Assembly (NCBI RefSeq): GCF_040957575.1
Contig: NZ_CP162601.1
Location: 992,001-1,056,000 of the forward strand
Direction: 5' to 3'
Length of the DNA: 64,000 nt
Origin: Vibrio sp. HB236076
GTDB lineage: Bacteria > Pseudomonadota > Gammaproteobacteria > Enterobacterales > Vibrionaceae
A program made the position numbers and the translations under genes. Shown piece by piece: positions 38,036-48,155 of the stretch. Positions within the stretch are counted from its first letter, which is position 1, and each line of letters begins with the position of its first letter. The notes under the pieces are model-generated. The model was not told the DNA's origin and ran no database searches. It was given only the letters and a program-made list of their open reading frames with translations.

Positions 38036-39796
38036 ATGAGCATAGGCTCGATCGGAATGGCTGGTGGCATGGATGTCAATGCAATGGTAAAAAAAGTGGT
38101 GGACGCTGAACGTTTACCCAAGCAGCAGCAAATTGACGCCAGTCGCCAACAAGTTCAATCGAGTATTAGTGCTTATGGCAAGCTGCGTGAGTCGCTTGAT
38201 ACAATGAAAAATCTGATGTCACAATTTCGCCAAGACAAAGCCTTTGCGGTGCGAAAAGTGGATACCAATGATGATACCATTGTCACTGCGACCGCAACCA
38301 CGGATGCAATTGCCGGTCAATACACAATTGATGTGTTGCAACTGGCTCAAAGTCATAAAGTGGCGTCTCAGGCATTGCCAGAAGACGCCAAGTTTGGCCC
38401 GGGGAAAATGACCATTTCCCTTGGCGAGAAAGATTTTTCAATTAATGTTCGCAGTAATACCAAATTGACGGATGTGGTACGGACCATAAACGCCGTGCGC
38501 GATAACCCGGGTGTGAGAGCGTCAATCATTAACGACACGCAAGGGCCACGTCTCATTTTATCTTCTAATGTCTCTGGTGAAGATCAACGCATTCGCGTTG
38601 ATGTGGATGCCAAAGACGATGATCCGCTCCATTATTTTTCATACCATACCATCGCAGAGCGCCAAACTGCTTTAGCCGATGCTCAGCAGCAGGCCAGTGA
38701 GTTGTTGTCTTCGGATGGCAACGAAGACGATGAAAAAAACAACGAGCAGCAAGCGGCTGAAAAAATGCGTTCTCTTGACCCGGCAGACAATATACCGGGG
38801 TGGACGGAAACCGCATCGGGTACGTTACTCGACTCGTATCAATCTCAAACTGAGTTAGCCCAGCAAAAAGCCCAGATCGAGCAAAAAGTTGCCGAGGAAA
38901 AACAAGCGCTTGCCGATCGCGTTGCCCGTGGTGAAATTAGCGCGGAAAAGGCCAGCGATCTTGCCAAAGAGAACTTGTCTGAAGCGGATAAACAAAGGCT
39001 AAATGACATTGAATCGTCAAGAGAGGCGTTGAGAAAAGCACAACAATCGGTAAAGAACTACCGCGGCATGGTAGAAGTGCAAGCAGCACAAGACGCCAAA
39101 GTTCGCCTTGATGGCGTTGCCGAGTTGTCGAGCAGTAACAATATTATAGAAAATGCCGTTGAAGGGGTCAGTTTAACTCTTAAAGGGGTGAGCAAAGAAG
39201 GCCAACCAGGTACTGAAATTGGGGTGGAATACGACCGAAATAGCGTACGAAGCGACATCGAACAATTTGTCGCATCTTATAATCAGTTTTATCAAACGGC
39301 GAAAGCGTTAACCGGGGTTAATAGTATCACTGGTGAAAAAGGCCCTTTGAGTGGTGACAGCACAGTAAGAGGCGCAGACTCGCGTTTAAAAAGCGTGTTC
39401 TCTACTCAAATAGAACAAGCTCCAGAAGAGATGAAAAGTCTGACTGAACTAGGGGTCACGACGACCCGTCAGGGTACCTTAGAAATTAATTATGCTATGC
39501 TTGACCGTCAAATTAACAACCATTTTACTGAGTTAGAAGACTTTTTTGGCGGTCGCAACGGGTTTGCCAAGCGAGTGGAAGACGCGATTCATGGTTTGAC
39601 TGGAGTGACAGGCTCGATACGAACGCGGGAACAAACACTGACTGAACAAAACCGGCAAATGGCAGATGATCAGACGCGTTTAGATAAACGAATGGAAAGT
39701 TTAGAGCAGCGCACTCATGATAAGTTCACCGCCATGCAAGATGCGACCAGTAAAATGCAAGGCCAATTAAGTGCGCTGCAAAATGCATTAGGGTAA
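38036..39796 (+). CDS. fliD: Flagellar filament cap protein FliD
   Basis: FliD caps the growing filament and helps flagellin subunits fold in. The 586-residue protein has an N-terminal FliD domain (GSIGMAGGMDVNAMVKKVVDAERLP), a central insertion rich in Gln, Ala and Glu that looks coiled-coil (about residues 220-350), and a C-terminal domain ending with a long helix. It is larger than E. coli FliD (468) because of that insertion, as is usual in Vibrio. GGGAGGA precedes ATG 38036; the frame opens further upstream at 37946 without a binding site. Confidence 0.95.
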   Translation: MSIGSIGMAGGMDVNAMVKKVVDAERLPKQQQIDASRQQVQSSISAYGKLRESLDTMKNLMSQFRQDKAFAVRKVDTNDDTIVTATATTDAIAGQYTIDVLQLAQSHKVASQALPEDAKFGPGKMTISLGEKDFSINVRSNTKLTDVVRTINAVRDNPGVRASIINDTQGPRLILSSNVSGEDQRIRVDVDAKDDDPLHYFSYHTIAERQTALADAQQQASELLSSDGNEDDEKNNEQQAAEKMRSLDPADNIPGWTETASGTLLDSYQSQTELAQQKAQIEQKVAEEKQALADRVARGEISAEKASDLAKENLSEADKQRLNDIESSREALRKAQQSVKNYRGMVEVQAAQDAKVRLDGVAELSSSNNIIENAVEGVSLTLKGVSKEGQPGTEIGVEYDRNSVRSDIEQFVASYNQFYQTAKALTGVNSITGEKGPLSGDSTVRGADSRLKSVFSTQIEQAPEEMKSLTELGVTTTRQGTLEINYAMLDRQINNHFTELEDFFGGRNGFAKRVEDAIHGLTGVTGSIRTREQTLTEQNRQMADDQTRLDKRMESLEQRTHDKFTAMQDATSKMQGQLSALQNALG

Positions 39797-39802
39797 AGCA
39801 TC

Positions 39803-40108
39803 ATGTCGTTATTGTTAGCTAAATTGCGTGACATAGATCACGAGATTTTGGCCATGCTAAAAAATAATTCGATTATAGCTGAAGAAATTCATCAATTAGT
39901 CGATACAAGGGATCAGTTATTGCAAGAGTTCATCCTTGAAATCAAGGCGGATGCTCGCTTAGCTCAACACCCAAAAACGATTGAGCTCATGGACATGACA
40001 AAGTGTATTACTGAATTTATGAAGGCAGAAACGAAAAAAGCTTCTGACGATTTGAATCGGTTACAATACGGAAAACGCTCGGTCCAGCAATACCAACAGT
40101 TTAAATAA
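39803..40108 (+). CDS. flaI: FlaI/FliT-like flagellar chaperone candidate
   Basis: A 101-residue, mostly helical protein. In Vibrio the gene between fliD and fliS is called flaI; its place and size suggest the role of FliT, a chaperone for FliD, but the sequence similarity to FliT is low. It starts 6 bases after fliD and ends 9 bases before fliS, so it is in the same operon. Confidence 0.78.
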   Translation: MSLLLAKLRDIDHEILAMLKNNSIIAEEIHQLVDTRDQLLQEFILEIKADARLAQHPKTIELMDMTKCITEFMKAETKKASDDLNRLQYGKRSVQQYQQFK

Positions 40109-40117
40109 GAGGTTTTT

Positions 40118-40528
40118 ATGCGCGGTTCTTTACAAGCTTATAAAAAAGTATCAGTGGATAGTCAGCTTAGTGCAGCATCGCCACACAAAGTGATACAAAT
40201 GTTGATGGCTGGTGCAATTGAGCGAATTATTCAAGGTAAAGCAGCGATGCTAGCAGGCAATATTTCAGTGAAAGGCGAAAGGTTAGGCAAAGCCTTGGAT
40301 ATTGTTATTGCTTTGCGCGGGTGTTTATCGATGGACGACGGTGGTGATATCGCTCAAAACTTAGATCAGTTATACGAGTTTATGATCACGCAAATTACCA
40401 ACGCAAACCACAAAAACGATGCACAAGCATTAGACGATGTGGTTGAAATTTTGCGAGAAATAAAATCAGCCTGGGATCAAATCCCTAATGAGTATCACAA
40501 TTTGACCGCTTCACAAGTGGGAATATAA
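40118..40528 (+). CDS. fliS: Flagellin export chaperone FliS
   Basis: FliS binds the C-terminus of flagellin and keeps it unfolded for export. The 136-residue protein has the family start (SLQAYKKVSVDSQLSAASPHKVIQMLM) and the central GKALDIVIALRGCL segment. An AGAGG ribosome binding site precedes ATG 40118. It is followed by a terminator, closing the flaG-fliD-flaI-fliS set. Confidence 0.95.
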   Translation: MRGSLQAYKKVSVDSQLSAASPHKVIQMLMAGAIERIIQGKAAMLAGNISVKGERLGKALDIVIALRGCLSMDDGGDIAQNLDQLYEFMITQITNANHKNDAQALDDVVEILREIKSAWDQIPNEYHNLTASQVGI

Positions 40529-40869
40529 ATATTTTGCGATTCTTCACTTTATGTCACAGTGGTGTAATGTAAAGTTGCCATATTTTGAAATTCCAATAGA
40601 ATAAAGCCATTAGTTTTAATGGCTTTTTTTATTGTAAGACGCTTTTACTATAGTTTGAGAACATTTCTTATACTAATCTAATGAAGTCTAGGGTTAAGGT
40701 GAGCGCAGAGAAAAAGCTTGATAGCGAGACGGACATTGCGTTTTAGTCTTTCTATCCGGGATTTATCTCAATGCCGTTATCGAGTTTTAAAGCGCTTTAG
40801 TCACTGACCATTTAGCGAGATTGGTATTCATTAAAGATCATAATTTACCAAGGGCAACATTGTTCATTT
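40529..40869. other. 341-base gap before flrA
   Basis: It holds the fliS terminator (40603-40630) and then about 240 bases of AT-rich sequence that should carry the flrA promoter. Possible -10 sequences such as TATACT near 40671 are present, but none has a matching -35, so I call no promoter. There is no -24/-12 element, consistent with flrA being the top regulator read by the main sigma factor. No small gene is visible. Confidence 0.6.
40603..40630 (+). terminator. Intrinsic terminator after fliS
   Basis: AAAGCCATTA (40603-40612) pairs with TAATGGCTTT (40617-40626) over a 4-nt loop and runs into T. Confidence 0.92.
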
Positions 40870-42321
40870 ATGCAAGGTTTGGCAAAAATACTCATTATTG
40901 AAGATGATCCAGAGCAGCGTCTTTATCTCAATCACATTCTTGAATTCATTGGGGAGAATTGTGAGGTTGTCGACAGCCAATCTTGTTATCAAATCGATTG
41001 GCAGTACCAGTGGACAGGCTGCATATTAGGGACAATTCACGCCTCAAAAATAGAGGATGTCGTCACTCTTATCGACAACGCAAATCACATCCCGTTATTG
41101 TGTTTCCGTCCGGTGCCTGCAGGGGTTTCACAACTGCCCAATTTCATCGGCGAATTAAAATACCCGCTTAATTTCCCTCAATTAAGTGATGCCATTCGCC
41201 ATTGTCGTGAATTTTTAGGGCGATGTGGCGGCTTAGAGCAAGCCGGTTCGCGTAAAAATACTCTCTTTCGCAGCTTAGTTGGACAAAGTGCCGAAGTCCA
41301 ACACGTACGCTATTTAATCGAACAGGTTTCGCAAAAAGACGCCAGCGTACTGATTCTCGGTGAATCAGGTACCGGTAAAGAAGTCGTTGCGAGAAACTTG
41401 CACTTTCACTCTCAATATCGCGATGGACCCTTTGTGCCGATAAACTGTGGTGCCATTCCTGCTGATCTGTTAGAAAGCGAGTTGTTTGGTCATGAAAAAG
41501 GGGCCTTTACTGGGGCTCTAACGACCAGAAAAGGGCGATTTGAATTGGCAGAGGGCGGCACCATTTTCCTTGATGAAATTGGTGATATGCCGATGCAGAT
41601 GCAAGTAAAACTGCTGCGGGTATTGCAAGAGCGAAGTTTTGAGCGCGTGGGCGGTAATGAGACGATCAAGGTTAATGTTCGTTTAGTGGCGGCAACACAT
41701 CGCGACTTAGAACAAATGATCGAGCAAGAGAAGTTTCGCGAAGATCTATTTTATCGCCTAAATGTGTTTCCGATTGAAATGCCATCATTAAAGGCGCGTA
41801 AAGAAGACATTCCTTTGCTGATCCAAGAGCTAACGACCCGTTTAGAGTCTCAAGGGGCAGCGCCAGTTTGCTTCACTTTGCGGGCGATAAATTCATTGCA
41901 AGAGCACCATTGGCCGGGCAATGTAAGAGAGCTTGCCAATTTGGTTGAAAGAATGATGATCTTGTATCCCAACATGTTAATTGACGTCAACCATCTACCC
42001 ACGAAATATCGCTACTCTGATATTCCTGAATTTCAGCCAGAAGAGCATTCTCAAGTGACCGTCAGCGAATTAGAACGCGATGCGCTCGACGATATTTTTT
42101 CTGAAGACTTTTGTTTTGAGGAAGCAGAGAGTGATAGCACCGTCTCCATGTTACCTGCAGAAGGAGTGAACTTGAAAGAGATGCTCGCCAAGTTAGAAGT
42201 GGATATGATCAATCAAGCTCTTGATGCCCAAGAGGGCGTAGTGGCTAGAGCCGCGGACATGTTAGGCATGCGAAGAACGACGCTAGTGGAAAAGATGAAA
42301 AAATACCAAATGCAGCGGTAG
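40870..42321 (+). CDS. flrA: Master flagellar sigma-54 activator FlrA
   Basis: FlrA is the class I regulator of the polar flagellum and activates flrBC and other class II genes with sigma-54. The 483-residue protein has an N-terminal FleQ-type receiver-like domain (1-130) in which the phospho-acceptor Asp is missing (the region reads GCILGTI). The AAA+ domain follows with Walker A GESGTGKE at 164-171 and the sigma-54 contact loop GAFTGA at 211-216. The C-terminal Fis-type HTH is [19 protein letters not shown] modest AAGGG lies about 15 bases before ATG 40870. Relatives bind cyclic di-GMP; I did not try to map that site. Confidence 0.96.
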   Translation: MQGLAKILIIEDDPEQRLYLNHILEFIGENCEVVDSQSCYQIDWQYQWTGCILGTIHASKIEDVVTLIDNANHIPLLCFRPVPAGVSQLPNFIGELKYPLNFPQLSDAIRHCREFLGRCGGLEQAGSRKNTLFRSLVGQSAEVQHVRYLIEQVSQKDASVLILGESGTGKEVVARNLHFHSQYRDGPFVPINCGAIPADLLESELFGHEKGAFTGALTTRKGRFELAEGGTIFLDEIGDMPMQMQVKLLRVLQERSFERVGGNETIKVNVRLVAATHRDLEQMIEQEKFREDLFYRLNVFPIEMPSLKARKEDIPLLIQELTTRLESQGAAPVCFTLRAINSLQEHHWPGNVRELANLVERMMILYPNMLIDVNHLPTKYRYSDIPEFQPEEHSQVTVSELERDALDDIFSEDFCFEEAESDSTVSMLPAEGVNLKEMLAKLEVDMINQALDAQEGVVARAADMLGMRRTTLVEKMKKYQMQR

Positions 42322-42378
42322 TTGATATTGTCAAAAAAACGACTGTTCATAACTTATTGATAAATATAAAAAATAGCT

Positions 42379-42394
42379 TGGCGTGTAAATTGCA
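42379..42394 (+). promoter_or_regulatory. Sigma-54 promoter of flrBC
   Basis: TGGCGT (42379-42384), five bases, then TTGCA (42390-42394). The GG (42380-42381) and GC (42392-42393) are exactly 10 bases apart. It fits FlrA-dependent control of flrBC known in V. cholerae. Confidence 0.88.
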
Positions 42395-42444
42395 TGTCAA
42401 GCTATTGTTGTTTTTCTGTCATAGACAAAAGGTATCAGTATTCG

Positions 42445-43506
42445 ATGAGTGAGCAAGCCTATATTGATAGCTTGGAATCCCAAGTCTCTCGTTATCAGCA
42501 AGTCCTCGATGTCATGCCAGCAGGGGTCATCTTGCTGGATACTCAGGGTGAAGTACAAGAAGCAAACCCAGAAGCGCAAAGATTACTTGGGGTTCAGTTA
42601 ATCGGTGAAAAGTGGTTTTCTGTAATTCAAGCGGCCTTTGATCCCCGAGAAGACGACGGCCATGAAGTGTCACTAAAAAATGGCCGTAAGGTAAAGTTAG
42701 CCATCTCGGCTTCGCCGACGGGTCAGTTGATCTTAATCACCGATTTGACGGAAACGCGACTGCTTCAATCCAGAGTCAGTGATTTACAACGCTTGTCCTC
42801 TTTAGGCAGAATGGTCGCCTCATTGGCACATCAAGTGAGAACGCCTTTGTCTAGCGCTATGCTCTATGCCTCAAATTTGGCGTCGAAAACGTTAAATAGC
42901 GAGATGAGACAACGCTTTCAAACTAAACTTATCGATAGATTGAATGACTTAGAAAAACAAGTGAATGATATGTTGTTGTTTGCCAAAGGGGGCGATAACA
43001 AAGTAATACGACCTTTCACTTTAGGCGAGTTGATCAGCGAATACCGACCTATGGTAGAAACCGCGTTAAAGAATCATCAGGTGGATTATTACGAAGAAAT
43101 AGAGGCGCAAGAGACGCAATTAGTGGGAAATGCCAATGCAATCGCTTCTGCGCTGAGTAATTTGATTATGAATGCCATTCAAATCGTCGGTAAAGAGGCA
43201 CAAATAGAAGTGTTTTTTCGCCCAGTAAAAGGTGAACTGAAAATATCGGTGCAAGACAATGGCCCCGGTATTGCCCCAGAGATTAAAGATAAAATCCTTG
43301 AACCTTTCTTTACCACTCGCTCTCAAGGGACGGGGTTAGGCCTTGCTGTCGTGCAAATGGTTTGCCGAGCTCATGATGGTCGGTTAGAGATTGAGTCACA
43401 CGCTGAAGAGGGGGCTTGTTTTACAATGTGTATACCCTTGCAAACCGAATTAGCGGCAAATTCATCGGCCCCAAATTTGGCGACAATGGATAAAGGAGAG
43501 AAATAA
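42445..43506 (+). CDS. flrB: Sensor histidine kinase FlrB
   Basis: FlrB phosphorylates FlrC to switch on middle flagellar genes. The 353-residue protein is cytosolic, with a PAS domain (about 20-110, DVMPAGVILLD), a HisKA helix with the phospho-acceptor His in SLAHQVRTPLSSAM, and a HATPase_c domain (NLIMNAIQ, DNGPGI, GTGLGLAVVQM). ATG 42445 is chosen because an earlier in-frame ATG at 42394 lies in the -12 element of the sigma-54 promoter and cannot be translated from that transcript. flrC follows two bases after the stop. Confidence 0.95.
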   Translation: MSEQAYIDSLESQVSRYQQVLDVMPAGVILLDTQGEVQEANPEAQRLLGVQLIGEKWFSVIQAAFDPREDDGHEVSLKNGRKVKLAISASPTGQLILITDLTETRLLQSRVSDLQRLSSLGRMVASLAHQVRTPLSSAMLYASNLASKTLNSEMRQRFQTKLIDRLNDLEKQVNDMLLFAKGGDNKVIRPFTLGELISEYRPMVETALKNHQVDYYEEIEAQETQLVGNANAIASALSNLIMNAIQIVGKEAQIEVFFRPVKGELKISVQDNGPGIAPEIKDKILEPFFTTRSQGTGLGLAVVQMVCRAHDGRLEIESHAEEGACFTMCIPLQTELAANSSAPNLATMDKGEK

Positions 43507-43508
43507 AC

Positions 43509-44906
43509 ATGGCTCAAAATACAGTATTGATCGTTGAAGACGATGAAGGCTTGCGTGAGGCCTTAGTAGATACCTTAATGATAGCAGGTTATCAATGGAT
43601 TGAAGCTGACAGTGCTGAGAGTGCGTTGTTGCAATTAAAAAAACACAGTGTCGACATCGTGATTACCGATGTACAAATGGCCGGTATGGGGGGATTAGCC
43701 CTGTTGAGAACGATTAAACAACACTGGCCAAATTTGCCCGTCTTGCTTATGACGGCTTACGCCAATATCGAGGATGCTGTCGCGGCAATGAAAGAAGGCG
43801 CGATTGATTACATGGCCAAACCGTTCGCGCCGGAAGTGTTACTGAATATGGTCAGTCGATATGTACCAGCGCAAAGTGCAGAAAATAGCGAAACCGTTGT
43901 GGCCGATGAGCAGAGTATTAAGCTACTTAAACTTGCCGACAAAGTCGCGAAAACCGATGCCAGTGTTATGGTGTTAGGGCCAAGTGGTTCGGGCAAAGAG
44001 GTGCTGTCGCGTTACATTCACAATGCCTCTTTGCGCAGTGATGGCCCTTTTGTTGCGATTAATTGCGCGGCGATCCCCGATAACATGCTAGAGGCCACCT
44101 TGTTTGGTTATGAAAAAGGCGCCTTTACCGGTGCGGTGCAGGCGTGTCCTGGCAAGTTTGAGCAAGCGCAAGGCGGTACTATTTTACTCGATGAAATCAG
44201 TGAGATGGATTTAAATCTACAAGCTAAGCTTTTAAGAGTGCTGCAAGAGCGAGAAGTGGAGCGACTAGGCAGTCGCAAAAGTATTCAACTCGATGTCAGG
44301 GTATTAGCAACCAGTAATCGCGACCTAAAGTCATTTGTGCAAGAAGGGCACTTTCGCGAAGACTTGTATTATCGATTGAACGTTTTTCCAATTGCTTGGC
44401 CGGCTCTAAAAGATCGCCCTGGTGATATTGAGCCTTTGGCGAATCATTTGTTGTCGCGTCATTGCAGCAAAAGTGGTATGCCGGTGCCAAAACTCGGTCA
44501 AGATGCGCTTAAGAAGTTACTGGCACACCCTTGGCCTGGCAATGTGCGCGAGTTAGATAATGTTATCCAACGCGCCCTTATTTTGGCTGAATCTGATTGT
44601 ATCGATGCCGGTAGTATCTTGCTTGAAGGATTGGACTGGCAGCAATTTGGCGAGCCAGAAAAAGCGAGTAGCGATGCGATCAGTCAGTCGTTATTAGCCA
44701 CGCCGCCCACTCCGTTAGAAGAATCAAAATCGAGTGAGAACTTGGGCAGCGAACTGCGCGAGCAAGAATACGCCATCATTCTTGAAACCTTAGTGGCTTG
44801 TGACGGCCGCAGAAAAGAAATGGCTGAGAAATTAGGTATTAGTCCCAGAACTTTGCGCTATAAATTGGCAAAAATGCGTGATGCTGGTATAGAATTTCCA
44901 GGCTAA
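43509..44906 (+). CDS. flrC: Sigma-54-dependent response regulator FlrC
   Basis: FlrC, phosphorylated by FlrB, activates class III genes with sigma-54. The 465-residue protein has a receiver domain with Asp54 in DIVITDVQM and the conserved Lys in MAKPF, then the AAA+ domain with GPSGSGKE and GAFTGA at 204-209, then a Fis-type HTH (KEMAEKLGISPRTLRYKL). AAGGAG precedes the ATG. It is next to flrB, an ordinary two-component pair. Confidence 0.96.
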   Translation: MAQNTVLIVEDDEGLREALVDTLMIAGYQWIEADSAESALLQLKKHSVDIVITDVQMAGMGGLALLRTIKQHWPNLPVLLMTAYANIEDAVAAMKEGAIDYMAKPFAPEVLLNMVSRYVPAQSAENSETVVADEQSIKLLKLADKVAKTDASVMVLGPSGSGKEVLSRYIHNASLRSDGPFVAINCAAIPDNMLEATLFGYEKGAFTGAVQACPGKFEQAQGGTILLDEISEMDLNLQAKLLRVLQEREVERLGSRKSIQLDVRVLATSNRDLKSFVQEGHFREDLYYRLNVFPIAWPALKDRPGDIEPLANHLLSRHCSKSGMPVPKLGQDALKKLLAHPWPGNVRELDNVIQRALILAESDCIDAGSILLEGLDWQQFGEPEKASSDAISQSLLATPPTPLEESKSSENLGSELREQEYAIILETLVACDGRRKEMAEKLGISPRTLRYKLAKMRDAGIEFPG

Positions 44907-44913
44907 GTAATAA

Positions 44914-44929
44914 CGGTATATATTTTGCT
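44914..44929 (+). promoter_or_regulatory. Candidate sigma-54 promoter of the fliE operon
   Basis: CGGTAT (44914-44919), five bases, then TTGCT (44925-44929). GG (44915-44916) and GC (44927-44928) are 10 bases apart. The -12 half is perfect and the -24 half is weak (no C after GG). It lies just after flrC and 63 bases before the fliE ATG. Confidence 0.5.
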
Positions 44930-44991
44930 TGTGTTAATTATTCAGACGGCCAAATAATGGCGACGTCAAAAAGATGACAACGAGGTCCATG

Positions 44992-45303
44992 ATGAAAGTT
45001 GATGGTTTAAGCAATGAAATGCAAGTCATGATGCTACAAGCAACGAATTCTAATCCTATTGCAACCGGGGCCAGTGTTGGTCAAGATTTTGGCAATTTAT
45101 TGTCAAAAGCCATTAATAATGTCAATGCATTGCAAAAAACATCGGGTAGTTTGCAAACTCGATTTGACAGCGGTGATCAAAGCGTTTCCCTTTCGGATGT
45201 CATGATTGCCCGTAACAAAGCTTCCGTGGCCTTTGACGCTACAGTTCAGGTCCGTAATAAATTGGTTGAGGCCTATAAGGATCTCATGAACATGCCAATT
45301 TAA
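44992..45303 (+). CDS. fliE: Flagellar hook-basal body protein FliE
   Basis: FliE links the MS ring to the proximal rod. The protein of 103 residues has the C-terminal signature [25 protein letters not shown] prefer ATG 44992 because GAGG lies 6 bases before it; ATG 44989 and 44974 are in frame but less well spaced. fliF starts 15 bases after the stop codon. Confidence 0.94.
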   Translation: MKVDGLSNEMQVMMLQATNSNPIATGASVGQDFGNLLSKAINNVNALQKTSGSLQTRFDSGDQSVSLSDVMIARNKASVAFDATVQVRNKLVEAYKDLMNMPI

Positions 45304-45317
45304 TTTAAGGTGTAAGA

Positions 45318-47054
45318 GTGGCAGAAGAAAAATCGACTGATCTTTCATTGGCGCAAGGTGACAGTGCGGCGTTAATGACAACAGATGATCTCAATTCAAA
45401 TAACGCAAATGCAGAGCTTGATGAGCGAAGCAGTTCAAAATTCGATTTTGCCGTAGGGGATTTAGACCTTCTTCGTCAAGTGGTTTTGGTTCTGTCTATC
45501 TCCATTTGTGTTGCTTTAATTGTCATGCTTTTCTTTTGGGTGAAAGAGCCTGAAATGCGTCCTTTGGGCGTGTATGAAACGCAAGAATTAATTCCGATCC
45601 TCGATCATTTAGATCAACAAAAAATCGATTACAAACTCGATGGCAACACGATTTTAGTGGAGACCAATGAGTTTAATAGTATCAAGCTTGATATGGTGCG
45701 CGCCGGACTCAATGGCCAGACAGCCCAGGGCGATGACATTTTGCTCAACGATATGGGCTTTGGCGTTTCCCAGCGACTCGAGCAAGAAAGGCTTAAGCTG
45801 AGCAGAGAGCGACAGCTGGCGCAAGCGATTGAGGAAATGAAGCAAGTTCGCAAAGCGCGTGTCTTATTGGCTTTGCCCAAACAAAGTGTGTTTGTTCGTC
45901 ACAACCAAGAAGCGTCAGCCTCGGTCTTTTTAACTTTAGCGACGGGAGCTAACTTAAAGCAACAAGAAATTGATTCGATTGTCGACATGGTCTCTAGCGC
46001 GGTTCCCGGCATGAAAAACTCTCGAGTCACGGTGACCGACCAACACGGCCGGTTACTCAACTCAGGGTCAGAAGATCCGACGTCGGCCGCTCGTCGCAAA
46101 GAGCAAGAGCTAGAAAGAAGTCAAGAGCAAGCACTACGAGAGAAAATTGACTCGGTACTGATCCCAATTTTAGGGCTGGGTAACTATACCGCTCAAGTCG
46201 ATATACAAATGGACTTTACCACTCAAGAACAGACCCAAAAAACCTTCAACCCAGACAGCCAAGCAACGCGAAGCGAGTATGCGCTCGAAGATTACAGCAA
46301 CGGCAGTGGCGTTGGTGGTGTGCCGGGAGCGTTGAGCAATCAACCACCTGCCGATGCTTCTATTCCGCAAGATGTCGCGCAAATGAAAGACGGTATCGGC
46401 AGCGGTCAAGGCTCGGTGCGCAAAGAGTCGACCAAAAACTTTGAAGTTGATACGACCATTCGTCATCAGCGTAAACAAAGTGGCGTATTAGCGCGCCAGA
46501 CGGTTGCGGTTGCGATTAAGGAAGCGAAATCGGTTAATCCCGATACGGGCGAGGTGACTTACACACCATTGAGCGAGCTACAACTCAATTCGATTCGCCA
46601 GGTTTTGATTGGGGCGATAGGCTATGATCAGAATCGCGGCGACTTACTCAATGTACTCAGTGTGCAATTTGCCGAGCCCGAAGTTGCCCAAGCACAAGAT
46701 GTGCCGATTTGGGATCACCCACAGTTTGGTGACTGGGTGAGATGGTTGGCAAGTGCTTTGGTTATCATTGTGATTGTGTTGGTGTTGATTCGCCCTGCGA
46801 TGAAAAAACTGCTTAACCCAACTCAAGATAATGATGACACACTCTATGGCCCTGATGGTTTACCACTTGGAGAAGATGGAGAGACGAGTCTTATCGGTAG
46901 TGATATTGAAAGCAGTGAGCTTTTCGAGTTTGGGTCGAGTATTGATCTGCCAAACCTTCACAAGGATGAAGATGTGTTGAAAGCGGTGCGAGCCTTGGTT
47001 GCTAATGAGCCAGAACTCGCCGCCCAAGTGGTTAAAAATTGGATGTTGAATTAA
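45318..47054 (+). CDS. fliF: Flagellar MS-ring protein FliF
   Basis: FliF forms the MS ring in the inner membrane, the base for the rotor and export gate. The 578-residue protein has two membrane segments (about 55-75 and 475-496) and a periplasmic ring-building region with LGVYETQELIPILDHLDQQKIDYK and QRLEQERLKLSRERQLA. The C-terminal tail (KAVRALVANEPELAAQVVKNW) binds FliG. Start is GTG 45318 after AAGG. Its stop overlaps the fliG ATG by one base. Confidence 0.96.
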   Translation: MAEEKSTDLSLAQGDSAALMTTDDLNSNNANAELDERSSSKFDFAVGDLDLLRQVVLVLSISICVALIVMLFFWVKEPEMRPLGVYETQELIPILDHLDQQKIDYKLDGNTILVETNEFNSIKLDMVRAGLNGQTAQGDDILLNDMGFGVSQRLEQERLKLSRERQLAQAIEEMKQVRKARVLLALPKQSVFVRHNQEASASVFLTLATGANLKQQEIDSIVDMVSSAVPGMKNSRVTVTDQHGRLLNSGSEDPTSAARRKEQELERSQEQALREKIDSVLIPILGLGNYTAQVDIQMDFTTQEQTQKTFNPDSQATRSEYALEDYSNGSGVGGVPGALSNQPPADASIPQDVAQMKDGIGSGQGSVRKESTKNFEVDTTIRHQRKQSGVLARQTVAVAIKEAKSVNPDTGEVTYTPLSELQLNSIRQVLIGAIGYDQNRGDLLNVLSVQFAEPEVAQAQDVPIWDHPQFGDWVRWLASALVIIVIVLVLIRPAMKKLLNPTQDNDDTLYGPDGLPLGEDGETSLIGSDIESSELFEFGSSIDLPNLHKDEDVLKAVRALVANEPELAAQVVKNWMLN

Positions 47055-48112
47055 TGGCGAATGACATTGTAAAGCAAGACGAGCAAGCTGCGGCTGATGC
47101 AGTATCAACGGTGGACATTTCAACCGTTAGCGGCGAAGAGCGGGCGGCGATTCTCTTACTGAGCCTCAATGAACAAGACGCTGCCGGTATTATTCGTCAC
47201 CTAGAGCCTAAGCAGGTTCAGCGCGTTGGTAGTGCCATGGCACGAGCGAAAGATCTCAGTCAGGATAAAGTGACCGCCGTGCATCGAGCATTTTTGGAAG
47301 ATATTCAAAAATATACCAACATCGGTATGGACAGCGAAGGCTTTATGCGCAACACCCTGATTGCGGCATTAGGGGAAGACAAAGCCAATAACTTAGTCGA
47401 TCAAATTCTGCTCGGCACTGGGTCTAAGGGGTTGGATTCACTCAAATGGATGGATCCAAGGCAAGTGGCCAGTATCATCATTAACGAACACCCTCAGATC
47501 CAAACCATTGTTCTTTCTTACTTAGAGTCGGATCAGTCGGCGGAAATTTTGTCACAATTCCCCGAACGAGTTCGACTGGATTTAATGATGCGAATTGCCA
47601 ATCTAGAAGAAGTGCAACCTTCGGCATTGGCTGAGTTAAATGAAATTATGGAAAAACAATTTGCTGGCCAAGCTGGGGCACAAGCGGCAAAAATTGGTGG
47701 TTTGAAAGCCGCAGCAGAAATCATGAACTATATGGATAATAGTGTCGAAGGCATACTGATGGAGCAAATGCGTGAGCAAGATGAAGACATGGCCACGCAA
47801 ATTCAGGACCTGATGTTCGTATTTGAAAACTTAGCCGAAGTCGACGATCAGGGCATACAAAAGCTGTTGCGCGATGTTCCTCAAGACGTGCTACAGCGAG
47901 CATTAAAAGGCGCAGACGAAACCCTGAGAGAGAAAGTGTTTAAAAACATGTCTAAACGCGCAGCGGATATGATGCGCGATGACATTGAAGCCATGCCCCC
48001 TGTTCGCGTTGCTGATGTTGAGTCGGCGCAAAAAGAAATTTTGGGCATTGCTCGCAAACTGGCCGACAGTGGTGAAATCATGCTTTCCGGTGGCGGAGAT
48101 GAGTTCTTGTAA
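47054..48112 (+). CDS. fliG: Flagellar motor switch protein FliG
   Basis: FliG transmits torque from the stator and sits between FliF and FliM. The 352-residue protein has an N-terminal domain, the EHPQIQTIVLSYLE (middle domain, FliM-binding EHPQ motif) and a C-terminal torque helix region with LREKVFKNMSKRAADMMRDDIE, where charged residues face the stator. ATG 47054 shares a base with the fliF stop; a TTG at 47039 is rejected. Confidence 0.97.
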   Translation: MANDIVKQDEQAAADAVSTVDISTVSGEERAAILLLSLNEQDAAGIIRHLEPKQVQRVGSAMARAKDLSQDKVTAVHRAFLEDIQKYTNIGMDSEGFMRNTLIAALGEDKANNLVDQILLGTGSKGLDSLKWMDPRQVASIIINEHPQIQTIVLSYLESDQSAEILSQFPERVRLDLMMRIANLEEVQPSALAELNEIMEKQFAGQAGAQAAKIGGLKAAAEIMNYMDNSVEGILMEQMREQDEDMATQIQDLMFVFENLAEVDDQGIQKLLRDVPQDVLQRALKGADETLREKVFKNMSKRAADMMRDDIEAMPPVRVADVESAQKEILGIARKLADSGEIMLSGGGDEFL

Positions 48113-48155
48113 CTTTTTTGTACAAGATACAAAAGTGTTCAGATAAGGATAAATA

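Noticed and set aside
40160..40870. Small RNA or leader gene before flrA
   Set aside because: Only a terminator and AT-rich sequence are visible; nothing supports an RNA gene.
44948..44961. A second GG-N10-GC pair before fliE
   Set aside because: The -12 half reads TGGC instead of TTGC; the pair at 44915-44928 is better.
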